A stretch of 64,000 nucleotides of DNA from Voacanga thouarsii (Eukaryota; Streptophyta; Magnoliopsida; Gentianales; Apocynaceae). The position numbers and the translations under genes are program-made. The notes beneath the pieces were generated by a model. It saw only the letters and a list, made by a program, of their open reading frames with translations, ran no database searches and was not told the origin of the DNA. The number at the start of each line of letters is the position of its first letter. Positions within the stretch are counted from its first letter, which is position 1. Positions 35,463 to 47,029 of this stretch are shown here, piece by piece. The stretch is from the NCBI GenBank assembly GCA_026120185.1, contig JANUWF010003367.1, positions 3,387,228-3,451,227 of the forward strand. The letters run 5' to 3'.

Positions 35463-36471
35463 AATTTCTTTCCCCCAGAACCAAGTCCCGAAAAGAATCA
35501 CTATAAAAAAAGATTAAATTCCTGATCAAGATTCAGCATAAACTGTAAAGAATCAAGAAATTCTTTGATGAAATTCAACGGAGAACTATAATCAACAAAA
35601 AAGAAGTTGGGAGCGTCCGAGAAAAGACAAGTGATCCTAGAAGTGAATAAATTCGTGTACTGGGGACGCGGCGGTGGAATTGGATATGGGAGTGATGAAG
35701 GAGGGGCGGCTAACGGGCAAGAAGCAGAGGGGGACCGGCCAATAATTTTAAATTTTAAGGTTTTGGAACGTTGTGGTAACGGTCATATATTTTGCAGGTA
35801 TGGCCCTTACACGCCATTATGGACTTTGAATTGAATTACTGGATCTAACACTACCTTTTTCTGCTAGTTGCTAGGCCCAACAAGATATTCGCAGGAATGT
35901 CCGCAAGGAAGTGTGCCTTTCTTCTTCTTCTTCTTTAAATAATATTATATTAGAGAGAGCACAATAGCGGATTTAATCCTTAAATTTTTTTTTTAATTTG
36001 ATAATTTTGATCCCTAGTTTTTATTTTAAAATTTTTTTGTCATTCCTCTTTTTTTTTAGTAAAATATTTTGGCCCTTAGTTTACTATGTAATGGTCAATG
36101 TAAAGTCAACATCTATTTTTAGAAACTAAACTTATCAATTGAAAAAAGTTTAAAGAGTAAGTCTGTCAATTTGCCAAGTATTGAAATGTTCAAAAATGAT
36201 GATTTCTTTTACAAGTTTAATATATAGTATAGGAATTAAATACAGTATAAGATAAGCGTTGCATGATCGATTAGGAGGAGAAAAGAATGGGTAATACTTT
36301 TATTAGTTTTTTATATGTTAGAATTAAAGTTGTGATATTGAGAAAGTTATTAAATTTATAAATTTATTTGTTGAAAAAATTTTAATTTAAAATTTTCTTA
36401 ATTTACATAAGTTTAATTATTTAATTTATACTATCTCTATTTTTTTTCTTTTTACTCAGAAATCTATATGA

Positions 36472-36542
<71 letters not shown>

Positions 36543-38578
36543 GTAAGTTTGAAAAGAATTATATTTTTTGTTAATAAGATTTCCTTATTATTTTAAAAAA
36601 ATAAAACATAAAGTTAAGTGTTAATCTTAGATAATCTTGTATTGAAAGTAATAAAATTAATAACCAATTAATAACCAATTAATGTCATGATTTACAATAA
36701 CAATAATAATAAATCCTCTGCCCCCTATTAGAAGAAAAAGTTCTTAAATTGACGGAATCTTCACAGACTATGCTATTAAAAAATTGTATTTGATGCCTTG
36801 TTTATTTATAGTACTTTTTAATACACAAAAATTGAGTCTATGTTATTAATAATTTCCTTATAATAGAGTACTCACCTTTGCTATTCGAGCGTTCACGACT
36901 AGGTGCCACACTATTTGAAATTTTATTGGAGAGTGAATCATTATTGTATAATAAGGCTTTACTTGCATTGCAATTTTCCTATCTCATTCCAAATCAAACT
37001 TTTACTTTAATTCAAATATATTATTATTTTATATAATTTTTATTTTTTAAAAATTATCATCTAATCAAAACGCATCATATTCTCTTACTTTAGACCATTT
37101 CCTAACCCTATATATTTAATAATTTTTTTCAAAATTCATCTCAAATTAATTCTTAAACTCATCTCAACCCTACATATTTAATGCTTCTAATGAATTGAGC
37201 ACCATATTATCACAAAAACTATTCTCTTTGATATATTTTATTAACATAAATATCATAACAGAAAAAGTTTTTTAAAGAATGGTAACATGAAATTCTTTAT
37301 AACAAATGAACTCTGTTGAAGGTGAGAATTTTGTGTCCTATTATCCCTTGTTTCTTAAAAAGATTTATATGGTAAGTGGTGATTATGCAGCTATTCTGTT
37401 GTCTACATTTTTTCACATTAACATTTACAGTTATTGTCTTTCTTTTTATTAAAGTATTTGTCCCTCACATATGAACTTTTTTTTTTTATTGTACTTTTCT
37501 TTTATTAAATCGATTAATGTTATCATTTTAAAATTTTAAAAGTTGCAATAAAGCCATATTTCAATTGACTAATTGACTTAATTTTGATTATTTAAATAAA
37601 CTTAATTGTAATTATTAAAAGGATAAGAAGTGTCATTCTCTTTGGACTTTTATAAATTTTGGATTCTGTCTTCCTAATTTATGAATTTTTAAATTTTACC
37701 TTTCAACTCTTAAAATAATTTAATTCTTATTTTTTTTCCATCCGATTTGAATGTTAAGTCATGTTAACGATTGATCATGTGACATCCTCATGATAGATTT
37801 AGAAAGTATTTTTGAAATTACAGAAGAATTTTTTTTTCCCAAAAAAGAAAACTAGAAGTCTATTATTTCCAACTTATTGTTTTATTTGTTTCTTTTCTCT
37901 TTCTTTTTTTGACAAATTAGTCTATTTGATCTATAAAATTTGATATTTGTAATGCTTTAATCTTTAATAATTTTTCTATTATTATAGTATTTTTTTTTAC
38001 TATTGTAATCTCTAATTCTCTTTTTTAGGTATAATGTATTGAAAATTATAATGACAAAAAAATTATTAAAAAATATAACAATAAAAAAAACTATTAAAGA
38101 TATATTACAAATTTCAAACTTAAAATACCAAATATTCTAATTTCTTTACTTCCTTTTTTCTCTCACTTTTCGTTCTCTTCTCAAATCCATCAACAATGCA
38201 AACATCGGCGCCGCCGCTGGTGCCATCTACCTCCCCTTTCTCTTTTCCTTTTCTTCTCCTCTTTTCTTTCTCCCCTTACTCTTACCCCTCCTCCTCTTCT
38301 ACTCCTTCATCTTCACCGTCATATCTTCCTCCTTTTCCTTTCTTGATCTCCCTCCCCACCCCCACACACTCTTCATGTTAACTCTATACTTCCAAAACTA
38401 GAAGTCTAGTTTCTTTCTCTCTCGATTCACTCTATACATTGCTGCCATTAATGCTTCTCAACGAGAAAGCCTGGCCTTTTGCTTTTCCATAGATTTTTCT
38501 TCTCTCAAAATACCCCTGCACTACTGCCGTTACGCTCCTACCATCACTCCCCTAGCTCTCCGTTTTTCCAGAATCAAC
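35463..38578. other. Upstream region of the DUF936 gene and AT-rich spacer
   Basis: The first 200-400 bases should hold the promoter and 5' UTR of the minus-strand gene. The remainder is very AT-rich and includes an ATT microsatellite. The Ser/Pro-rich frame at 38196-38381 comes from a CT-rich low-complexity stretch. No other gene was recognised. Confidence 0.5.
36472..36542. repeat. (ATT)n microsatellite
   Basis: An uninterrupted run of about 23 ATT units. Confidence 0.95.
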
Positions 38579-39138
38579 AGTTGAAAATGGCAACTTTGGG
38601 AGTTAATAATTTTTAACTCATGATTAGTTAGCTTAAAACAATTAATGAGAATTGTTCTTGAAATGTTAGAGATTGTTTTGATTATAATAGAAGCCATTTT
38701 CATGGTGGGAATCCATAATTAAATGTTGTTAAAATTTGGTGTTTAACCATTTGGGAACTCATGTTAGACATGAGTCCCACATGGAAAAAATTGAGGAGTG
38801 TCGAAGCCTTTATATACTAAAAGACTTTTCTATAGACTTAATAGAAAAGCCCACGGTATGAAGGATGCCACACGCGCGCGTCGCTCGCCTAGTCTTGCTG
38901 GGGCTTGGGTCATGTTTTATTTTTATTTAGGAATTAACTCTAATATTTTTATTTAGGAATTAACTCTAACTTGAAAAGGAAAAGGAAACATAAAATCTGG
39001 TAAGGAATTAGGATTTTCTAATCCAAATTAGGTTTTTCATTTTTCCTAAGGCGAAATTAAAAGAGGGAACAGAGCCGACATTAGGGTTAACCCATTTTTG
39101 TGCTTTTTGCTTCCTGAGAGAAAATTCGCCTCTCCTAT
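38579..39138 (+). repeat. Copia-3 5' LTR, left part
   Basis: Aligns with 59722-60260 of the 3' LTR. The first base is A where the 3' LTR has T (AGTTGAAA versus TGTTGAAA). A 25-bp duplication around TTTATTTAGGAATTAACTCT (38930-38975) is specific to this copy. The Gypsy insertion begins at 39139. Confidence 0.92.
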
Positions 39139-41079
39139 TGTGAAACCCTAGTCAAAACCAACCTTAGAGTAAGGGGGTTAAGATGAATATCATAATTTAT
39201 TGCATGTTTAAATATATTTTTAAATGATTTTCTGTGCTTTGGATTTGAGTTTTATTGTCTCGAAGGCTTGGTTGTGAGTATTGCTTAAGAAGGGCAAAAT
39301 AGTAATTTTTTGTTGAGGTGGAAAAAGGGAGATAGCTTGAGGATTGAATAAGAAAATAATTTATAGAGGGAAAATAAGAACAAGAGTTGTTGTGATTTAG
39401 TAGTTAGAGTTTTGGGATTAATTTTTGAGGTCTTGTGTTCAAATTCCATCATAGGAGCTTTAGCTTGATTAAATTTTATTTTTGCTTGGGAAGTAATAAT
39501 TTCGGCCTTATGTGAATGGAGTAGGGTAGAGATGTTGTCCTAAGAGAGACATGTTAGGAGTATCCTCATTCTACTCCTTTGCCCTACACAAAATTCCTAA
39601 GGGGAATTCATTTCCCCTTGATTTTTAATTTTCCTTATTTCTCAACTCATTAGTTTGATCAAGTTGTTCTAGCCATTTTTTTTTCCAGAAATTTCAGTAA
39701 AGTGCTGTGGCTTTGTAGGATCAAAATGTCTTAGTGAAAGACATCTTTTAGTTTGAAAATATGGAAGAGTTGTGGGAGATTCCAAGAGGATAAATCCCTC
39801 TAGTGAACTGGCTAAAAATTCACTCTAACTAGGTTCATCTTCCTTCTTTGAATGAATTGAAATTTTCCAACTTCTTGTGCCTTCAAGGTGTCGAGATTCT
39901 TAGCTAATATTCCCTCCCAAATGCTGCTAGAAAAATGGTCTTTTGGATCAGCTTGCAACCTGAATTTCTCTAGCCATTTTCGGACTGCACAAAGATGGTG
40001 CAAAATCAGGAAAATTCCTGGGCAAATTCACACCTTTGGGAGTCCAAAATCAAGTTGTTTTCTTCCAGATTTTGTTCAGCACATTAGCCATGTTTTTCCT
40101 CCATGAAGAAAGCTGAAAACCAGCCTTGAAAGCCCCTGAAATTCCCCTTCAAAATCTCTGCAAGCTGGCTGGAAAATGGCAGCCGAAAACTGCCCAGGAA
40201 AAATTCCAGCCTACGAAAGTGTTGTGCAGGATTTTGTCCAGCTTTGTTTCCTAATTCTCTCCTAACCGAAACCCCATTTGTGTTCTGCATAAACCACCCT
40301 TAAACCTTCAGTAACTGAGCTCCATTATCTCCCTTAAGCTTCTGCACGAAATTTAGATATGGCTGCCCGAAAATCTCTCCAACAAATCCCTACAATCATG
40401 CTTGATTGATTACCAAAATTCCAGCCACCATAGTTTAGCAACCTTCCATAAAGTATCCCTTAAATAACCAGACTTTTTCTTCACTAATATGCACCTTGTT
40501 TTCGGCAACCATAAGCCTTCTTAAACCAGCTTTCAATCAACCGAAATACTGCTCAAAACAGTCGGCCATGGCAGACTTCCAAAGCTCTCCAATAATCAAG
40601 ATATTCTTGAATATTTAGTTTCCAAATTTGCTTCCTAAAAATATTCTTCAAGGATTTCAACAACTAACCTTTCCTTTTTCTTCCAAACCAGAGAATCATT
40701 TTCCTAAACCCTACAGAAAATTCAGCCAGCCCTAATTCTTACAGAATTTCGGTAGCTGCAAAACAAAAACCTCTCAATTCCCTTCAACCTTCAAGAACAC
40801 ACACAACACACCAAGAATACCTACTCTTTCCTTTTACTTAATACCCCTCCAAACCACTTTAAACCTTCTCTAAAATTTCCAGATTCAACCTACTCACTGC
40901 CGTGAGTCCTTCAACACTATTCTTAACATCAAACTCCACAAACCAACTTGCTAGTTTGGATAAAAAATCAGAAAATTATGTGAAGGCTCAAGAACACCTT
41001 CAAGGTAGGTTTGTTCTAACAACTTCGTCTTCTCCAATCTTGATCTCTAGTGAAAATATATATGAATAAACATGCTAAT

Positions 41080-41127
<48 letters not shown>

Positions 41128-43526
41128 GGCTGAAACTCTCTTCTTTTGGCCGGATGGCTTCTTTTCCCATGGCCATGCTTTCTCCATCTTCCTTGGACGA
41201 ATTTAGGCATCTAGGGGTTGAGATCCATTCTAAACTCCTTCAAGGTATTCCTCGACCAAGTAAGTCCCTTCAATCTTTCTTTTAAATTCTAGATTCATGT
41301 CTCTAGGATGATGTTGATAGTACGTGGATTGTGATAGGATTTGAGTATGTATTGTTGAGATTGAAGCATGAATATATGTATGATTGTGAAGGAGATGTGA
41401 TTTATACATGGAAGGATTATCTTGGTTGATTGTATGATGATTTGAGGTTTGATGCATGTCTCCATGTCATAGGTAGTATTTGTGATGAAGTATGCTAGAG
41501 ATTATGTCACCTTTGGTGAATAGGATTTATATTCATGTTGGATTATTGAAGCCATGATCTTATTTATGCTAGTAGAGGTTAGATCATGTCTTGATAAATT
41601 TAGATCTATACTTATATGCATGGTTTGGATGATTTGATGAATTGAAGGATTGTATATGTTCTTGATCGTGGTTATCCATAGAAATTTGATCATGATCTAG
41701 TGGTCCCTAAGCTAATTTTTATTTCATGAATAAAATATTTAATAATATAATTTTGCTAGTAATTTCGAAAAAAAAACCCTAGGAATGGTAGATTTGGATT
41801 ATTATATATATAAAGGATATTTTAGTCAAGTAAATAATAATTTTTGCTAGAAAAATAAAATATATAGATATTATTTAAAATATTGAAATCAATTAAAGCC
41901 TTTCATGGAAATAATTATAATTAGTAAAATATTTATTACTAAAAATTTAATTATTATCTTTTAATCAAAACCCATTAAGAATTTATTTATTATTATTCAA
42001 GCAAGACTCATTAAATTTATTTTCAACTAATTTTAGCTATCAATTATTTTCTAACAATTAAATTATTAATAAATCATTATTTTACTTAATACTACCTAGG
42101 ACTCTTGATCAAATAAACTCTAAATTTTTCTTAGCAAGATTTAAACTTTCAACTTATTAGAATTTATTTCCCAAACCATTAATTATTTTAAATATCAAAA
42201 TTAGGCTCAACTTATAAACCTATTTATTTATTATTTGGCCTTAAAGCTTGGGACACTAGAATCATGGTAGTAGAAAGTTGAGTTGATTTAAAATTGAGGA
42301 AGTGGATTGTGGCTTGAAATTGATTGTGATTTGTATTTGCCCATGCGGGGCTAGATCAGCTGTTGGAGACCTTTTATTGTGAGCAAGAATCAGGTAAGCT
42401 CCTACATAAAACCTGATTGATGAAAAGTGTTTAATTATGGCAAGCCAAATGTAGAGTGCATAGACACTCATCTTTGTAAAGGCAATTGAGGATTGTCTCA
42501 TGTCTTATTTCCGTCAAACAAATTATTTGAAAACCAATAAGCAGATTTATTCAAACTCAAAACTCTTTTTAAAACTGATTTTGACAAAGACTTTGGAAAC
42601 CCTTAATTGCCATGTTCAAGTGGAACTATGTTTTGTTCATTTTTTTTCCCAAGTGGGATATGTTACGTTGAGTACTTAATAAGGGTGGACTACTGGGCTA
42701 GTCTTTGAGGGGTTAGGGTAAGTCTCTCAGTAGCTGGCCACCTCTGAGGGGTGAGTCCTTCCCGGATAAGTCGACAGTCCATTAAGTCGTACCGGTCCGA
42801 GTTAGCAATGTTCTTTTTCAGTCAAGTGACTGTGTTTTGCCGGAATGGACACCCGGTTGTTGTTTGGGTATAGAGAAGGAGGAGTATCTTGCCCAATAGG
42901 CCGATCACCTACTTTGTCAGTCTGCACAAAGTGTGGCATTCTGACCGGCGGTATGCACAAAGTGTGGCATGCTGACCATCCGGTCATGGGGCCCAACGTG
43001 TGGTAACCCATAATCCTTTCTTTTGAGTGGTTGATTTTCTAAATTATGTATAGCTGGAAAAGCTAAAACATCACTCTTGCTTTTGACGAATGTTTATTGC
43101 TTGCCAGTAATCTCTTATAAAGAATTTTATACTTTGCATTCATGAACTGTTTTCACCCGACACTTAAACACACACGGACTTACTGAGATTTCTGTCTCAC
43201 CACCATTTTTACCATGATTTCAGGTCGATTTTGCTGTGGGATGAGTAGCTAGATTATGCCTACTTTGGAAGATTTTCTGATAATTTATTTTTGCGTAATG
43301 TTTTGGGGAGATGAGAGTGAATAAATTTTATTATGGATTTGTTTTTGGTATTCTCGGATTTATTCTTGGATTGATGTTTATTTTTAGGATGTAATAAATT
43401 TTTAAGTTCAAGTATCTTTTTTTTTATCTCGCTATTTTATTTGTGTGACCTAGTTATAAAGACCCCATGTCCTTTGGAAGGGGCGACATCCCCGGCCCTG
43501 GCGAGCTTAGGTAGTGGGGTGTTACA
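39139..43526 (+). repeat. 5' LTR of the Gypsy element (4.4 kb)
   Basis: 4388 bp, partner of 50452-54567. It contains a tRNA-like stretch (39385-39455), a TC microsatellite (41082-41125) and about 250 bp (42512-42763) that the 3' LTR lacks. Divergence to the partner is about 3.5 % in most parts, but an internal tract of about 860 bp is identical. Confidence 0.93.
41082..41125. repeat. (TC)n microsatellite in the 5' LTR
   Basis: About 22 TC units here against about 11, with one interruption, at the matching place in the 3' LTR (52394-52415). It has expanded or shrunk since insertion. Confidence 0.9.
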
Positions 43527-43528
43527 AG

Positions 43529-43540
43529 TGGTATCAGAGC
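43529..43540 (+). promoter_or_regulatory. Gypsy primer-binding site
   Basis: TGGTATCAGAGC, complementary to initiator methionine tRNA, two bases after the end of the 5' LTR. Confidence 0.95.
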
Positions 43541-43628
43541 GTAGGTTTAGACAATTAATGATTGTATATGTGTTATTTATTTAAGTTCAAATCTTTATCT
43601 GACCTATCTTGTTGATGTAGGATGCTTA

Positions 43629-45079
43629 TGTTGGGGATATGCCCTAGAGTCAATTTGTACTTATACAATTGTCATTATGTTTTATATAATAATATGAGGC
43701 TTTCCTTTCCATGAATAGTGAGTTTTGTTTTGTTGGTCATCAAGTACGTGACTTGATAGTAAAACCCTACAATGAATACAATGACTATTCTAAAGTCTGT
43801 CCTCGATCGATTATTATTATTGGAATAATAATAAATTAAGATTAGTATGTTTGTGACTTGATGGCTATGTTTTATCGGCCATGGATATTTGTGATATCGA
43901 GTCAAGACATAAATAAATGTTAGAGAACATTGTATTGGACATGACCCACTCGTGAGAGTACTTCATGGAATATGTCATAAGTACTTTCTAGCCATAATAA
44001 TATTGAAAGTCCTTCGACCTAAATTCATCATAGTTTCTTACTTGATAAATTCTATATTTTGACATTGTCTAAAGTTGTCTTTAACCGGATAATAAATTAG
44101 ACTACTCGTTGGATATAAAATAAATCAAGGAGAGGAATATGATTGATTGTGAAGGAATTTGTCCCTCTCAATTATGGGAGAGATATCCATGGGCCCCTTG
44201 ATAAGTTAGACTCGTTAAAAATGCATGGCCGTGCTCAAATATATCAATCTAAGATATTGATATCATTTGTTTGAACAGTCTACTATGAAATCAAGAAATA
44301 ATTGATTAAGCTTAATAAGGATGACATGCTCCGTGCCTTATGCTTAATCTGGATATCGTGTGACAAAGGGACTAAATATAAAATTATGGTTTGGTTCAAA
44401 GAGATCACCGATCTTCATTTAACCTGGATAGTTATAATGTTTTGCTAGAAACCGCTTATAACTTGTGGGCCATTTAAATACGATTTAGGCATCGCTGCAG
44501 TGTTAAATGAACCTATAGGGTCACACAATAAGCGAACTTGTTAGGTTATTTTTCCGGTGACCAGGTTCGATGAATCTGGATGATATCCAGATTATAAGAA
44601 TCGACTCTGTAAAATAATTAGTTAAATTACCGAGATAATGGCGTAATCTTATCATATCAGTTTTAATTTAATTTGAATTTAAATTAGAATATGATAAGAT
44701 ATGATTAGGGTTGGACTCTAAGAGGTTCGAGAGTTTTTTTAAGAAAACCCTAGCCGTCTTTCGATAGTCCAATTTTTCGGTTGAGAACATTCGTGCCATT
44801 CTCTACCAGAGAAAAAAAAAACCTCTCAAACCCTAGGCGCTAGCACTCCCCGGGTATCGAGTGAGTTCGCGGTGTGTATCCGTAAAGGACGTTCGCATAC
44901 CTGCAGCGTCCGGTGATTGTTCGGGTCGAACGTACAACAGCGCAAACTGGAATCGAAGGATTTCGATTACAAGCAACCGGAGGTAACTCTTAAAGCTTAG
45001 ATCTTCTTAATCGTTTACTTGGGTCCTCGGGAGGGATTCGTAGATGTTTTCCGCGTTTAGGAGTCCACGAATCCCAACA
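43629..45079. mobile_element. Solo LTR inside the Gypsy leader
   Basis: 1451 bp starting TGTTGGGGATAT and ending AATCCCAACA, flanked by the perfect 5-bp repeat GCTTA (43624-43628 and 45080-45084). No coding sequence and no second copy is present. Unequal recombination between the LTRs of a full element would leave exactly this. It is a different family from the other LTRs in the window. Confidence 0.9.
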
Positions 45080-45179
45080 GCTTAGGACCGCGAGGAAAGG
45101 GTAGCAGTGGCACCCGCCTATCCCTATATACCAGGAAGACCTTCCAATTTCCCAGCCTGCCCCTCAGCCAGTTATCCCT

Positions 45180-45569
45180 ATGGAGGATAACAGTGATGAT
45201 GAGGTTATCCCTATGGAGGATAGCAGTGAGGATGAGATTAACCCTATGGAGGATAGCAATGATGACGAGGTCCAAATTATTGAGCCACCCCCAATTCCGG
45301 TGATAGACATAAGCTCGAACAGTGAGGATGAGGTGATGATAGTAGAGCCTGGACCCCACCCTCCTAATCCTGAGGTGGACTTAGCAGTAGATAGCGATGA
45401 CCCGGAGGAGATAGACTATGAGTTTCCGCCTAGGCCTTCTTTTCTTCCTTCTTCCAGTCGAGTGGAACCCGGGGAGAGTTCTAGGTGCCCTGGGAAGGAG
45501 CCAATGGAGGGATTTGCTAGCAGGGATGGGGTAGATTTTTTCCAAGAACTCTGGGGGATGGCTGTATGA
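45180..45569 (+). CDS. Acidic ORF upstream of Gypsy gag
   Basis: 129 codons, rich in Asp and Glu and open throughout. It starts with three 11-residue repeats (MEDNSDDEVIP, MEDSSEDEINP, MEDSNDDEVQI) encoded by 33-bp tandem repeats, then an IIEPPPIPVIDISS segment and another acidic run. It lies in sense between the primer-binding site and gag, in a place where most chromoviruses have only leader. I know no function. It may be an accessory ORF of this family or the start of an extended gag cut off by the TGA at 45567-45569. Being open while gag and pol are full of stops is notable but may be chance. Confidence 0.5.
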   Translation: MEDNSDDEVIPMEDSSEDEINPMEDSNDDEVQIIEPPPIPVIDISSNSEDEVMIVEPGPHPPNPEVDLAVDSDDPEEIDYEFPPRPSFLPSSSRVEPGESSRCPGKEPMEGFASRDGVDFFQELWGMAV

Positions 45570-45851
45570 GGCTGATGATGAGGATTCTGATGAGGCCTAG
45601 AGGACTAGGAGTTATTTTGATTTGGATGTTTATTTGTTTACTGTTTTTCGAGAACTTGGATGTCAAGGATTTTTAATTCTGCTTTCTATCAAAATTTTGA
45701 ATTTATACAAGTCCATTTTTGAAAGAGAATTTATACCTTAGACAAAATTTACATTCGATTTCTGTTACACATATTTGATTATGAATGCATGTGCAACTAA
45801 AATGATTTGAACCTTACATGCATACACTTATCATTTGGGGTGTGGTTTAGA

Positions 45852-46884
45852 ATGGCACCCAAGCGCCGTGCAGTCTCAACAGGTGGAAGAGTTCTGAAAG
45901 CCGATCAAGTAGCACCGGAAGTGGAAACAGCCCAGATGCAGGCACCTAACCGGGGTGAAGGGAACAGTCAGAATATAGGATTGAGGTCTGAAGTTCCAGT
46001 TGATGTGACCATGGGCCAGGCATTCAGTAAGATGGCCGAGATTTTGCAGTTGATGACCGAGAGGCGGAACCCAAGGGGTGAGGACGAGGCCTTAGAGTAG
46101 TTCTTGAAGTTTCAGCCGCCCGTCTTTCTGGGCGAAGCAGAACAAGATCAGAAGGAAGAATAGTGGGTCGAGCAGATGGAGGACATATTCGCAATGCTCC
46201 AGTACACCAAGGAGCGGATGGTTAAGTTTGCAACTTTCTGATTGAGAGGACCAACTCGGGCATAGTGGCAGCGGGTCCAAAACGACTGGGAGACGGACGA
46301 GCAGAATGGACGTGGTCTAACTTCGTTGAGGCCTTCAGGGCAGAGTATATTCCACAGTGGATTGTGGAGAAGCGAGAGGACAAATTTCAGAATCTGAGGC
46401 AGGGAAGCATGTTGGTGGCCTAGTACGCGGCCCGGTTCACCCAGTTGTCCAAATACTGCAAGTGACTGGTGGACACCGAACAGAATAGGACGAGATAGTT
46501 CGTGAAGGGGCTGAGACCAGAGTTGAGGAGAGCATTAGCACTTGCTCCACCGACAACCTATTCGGGGGCTGTAGACGCAACTACTCGAACGGAAAATGAG
46601 GATCACAGTAGGATGGCGGCAAAACCCTTCCAACCGCCAAGGCAACCGCAGGGACACGTCCCGAGGCTGCAACCCCACAAGCGCCCCGCCAATCACCAAT
46701 GGCAGAACCAGGGGAAGCAAGCTCGGACAGCATCGGGTGGACCTGTCCCGAATCCCCCATCATGCAGGCAGTATGGAAGGAAAGGCCATATCGAGAGGAA
46801 TTGTTGGCCCAAGGGTGGTGAAAGAAAATGCTATCACTGTGGTGACCCGAACCACCTGAGGAATGCCTGCCCCAAATTGCACTA
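45852..46884 (+). pseudogene. Gypsy gag with two zinc knuckles
   Basis: Starts MAPKRRAVSTGG. After a stop at 46098-46100 the capsid-like part (FLKFQPPVFLGEAEQ, QMEDIFAMLQYTKERM) continues with further stops and a frame change. At the C-terminus CRQYGRKGHIERNC is a first CCHC knuckle with its second Cys replaced by Tyr, and CYHCGDPNHLRNAC is an intact second knuckle. The frame ends at 46884. Confidence 0.85.
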
Positions 46885-47029
46885 AGTTGGGCTAGGAAAC
46901 TCGGCTTAGAAACTAGGGCCCAACCGAGCCAACCCCACGGGAGCATCCGGGAGTGGAGCACCGAAGCCGCAAGTGAAGGCCAAGGTATTCGCTCTCAACA
47001 AAGAGGAAGTTGGGGCCGATACAGCAGTG

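Noticed and set aside
38196..38381. Ser/Pro-rich 61-aa protein
   Set aside because: It arises from CT-rich low-complexity DNA, has no homologue I know and no splice or promoter context.
39812..40290. ORFs on both strands repeated near 51124-51602
   Set aside because: Shadows within the LTR pair; both strands are open and amino-acid changes are not biased to synonymous sites.
41230..41693. Two minus-strand ORFs repeated exactly at 52520-52983
   Set aside because: They lie inside the Gypsy LTRs; the repetition is due to the LTR pair, not to a conserved protein.
45180..45360. Minus-strand ORF with HRDNL repeats (45057-45359)
   Set aside because: Antisense of the 33-bp repeats of the acidic ORF; the plus strand is the coding strand of the element.
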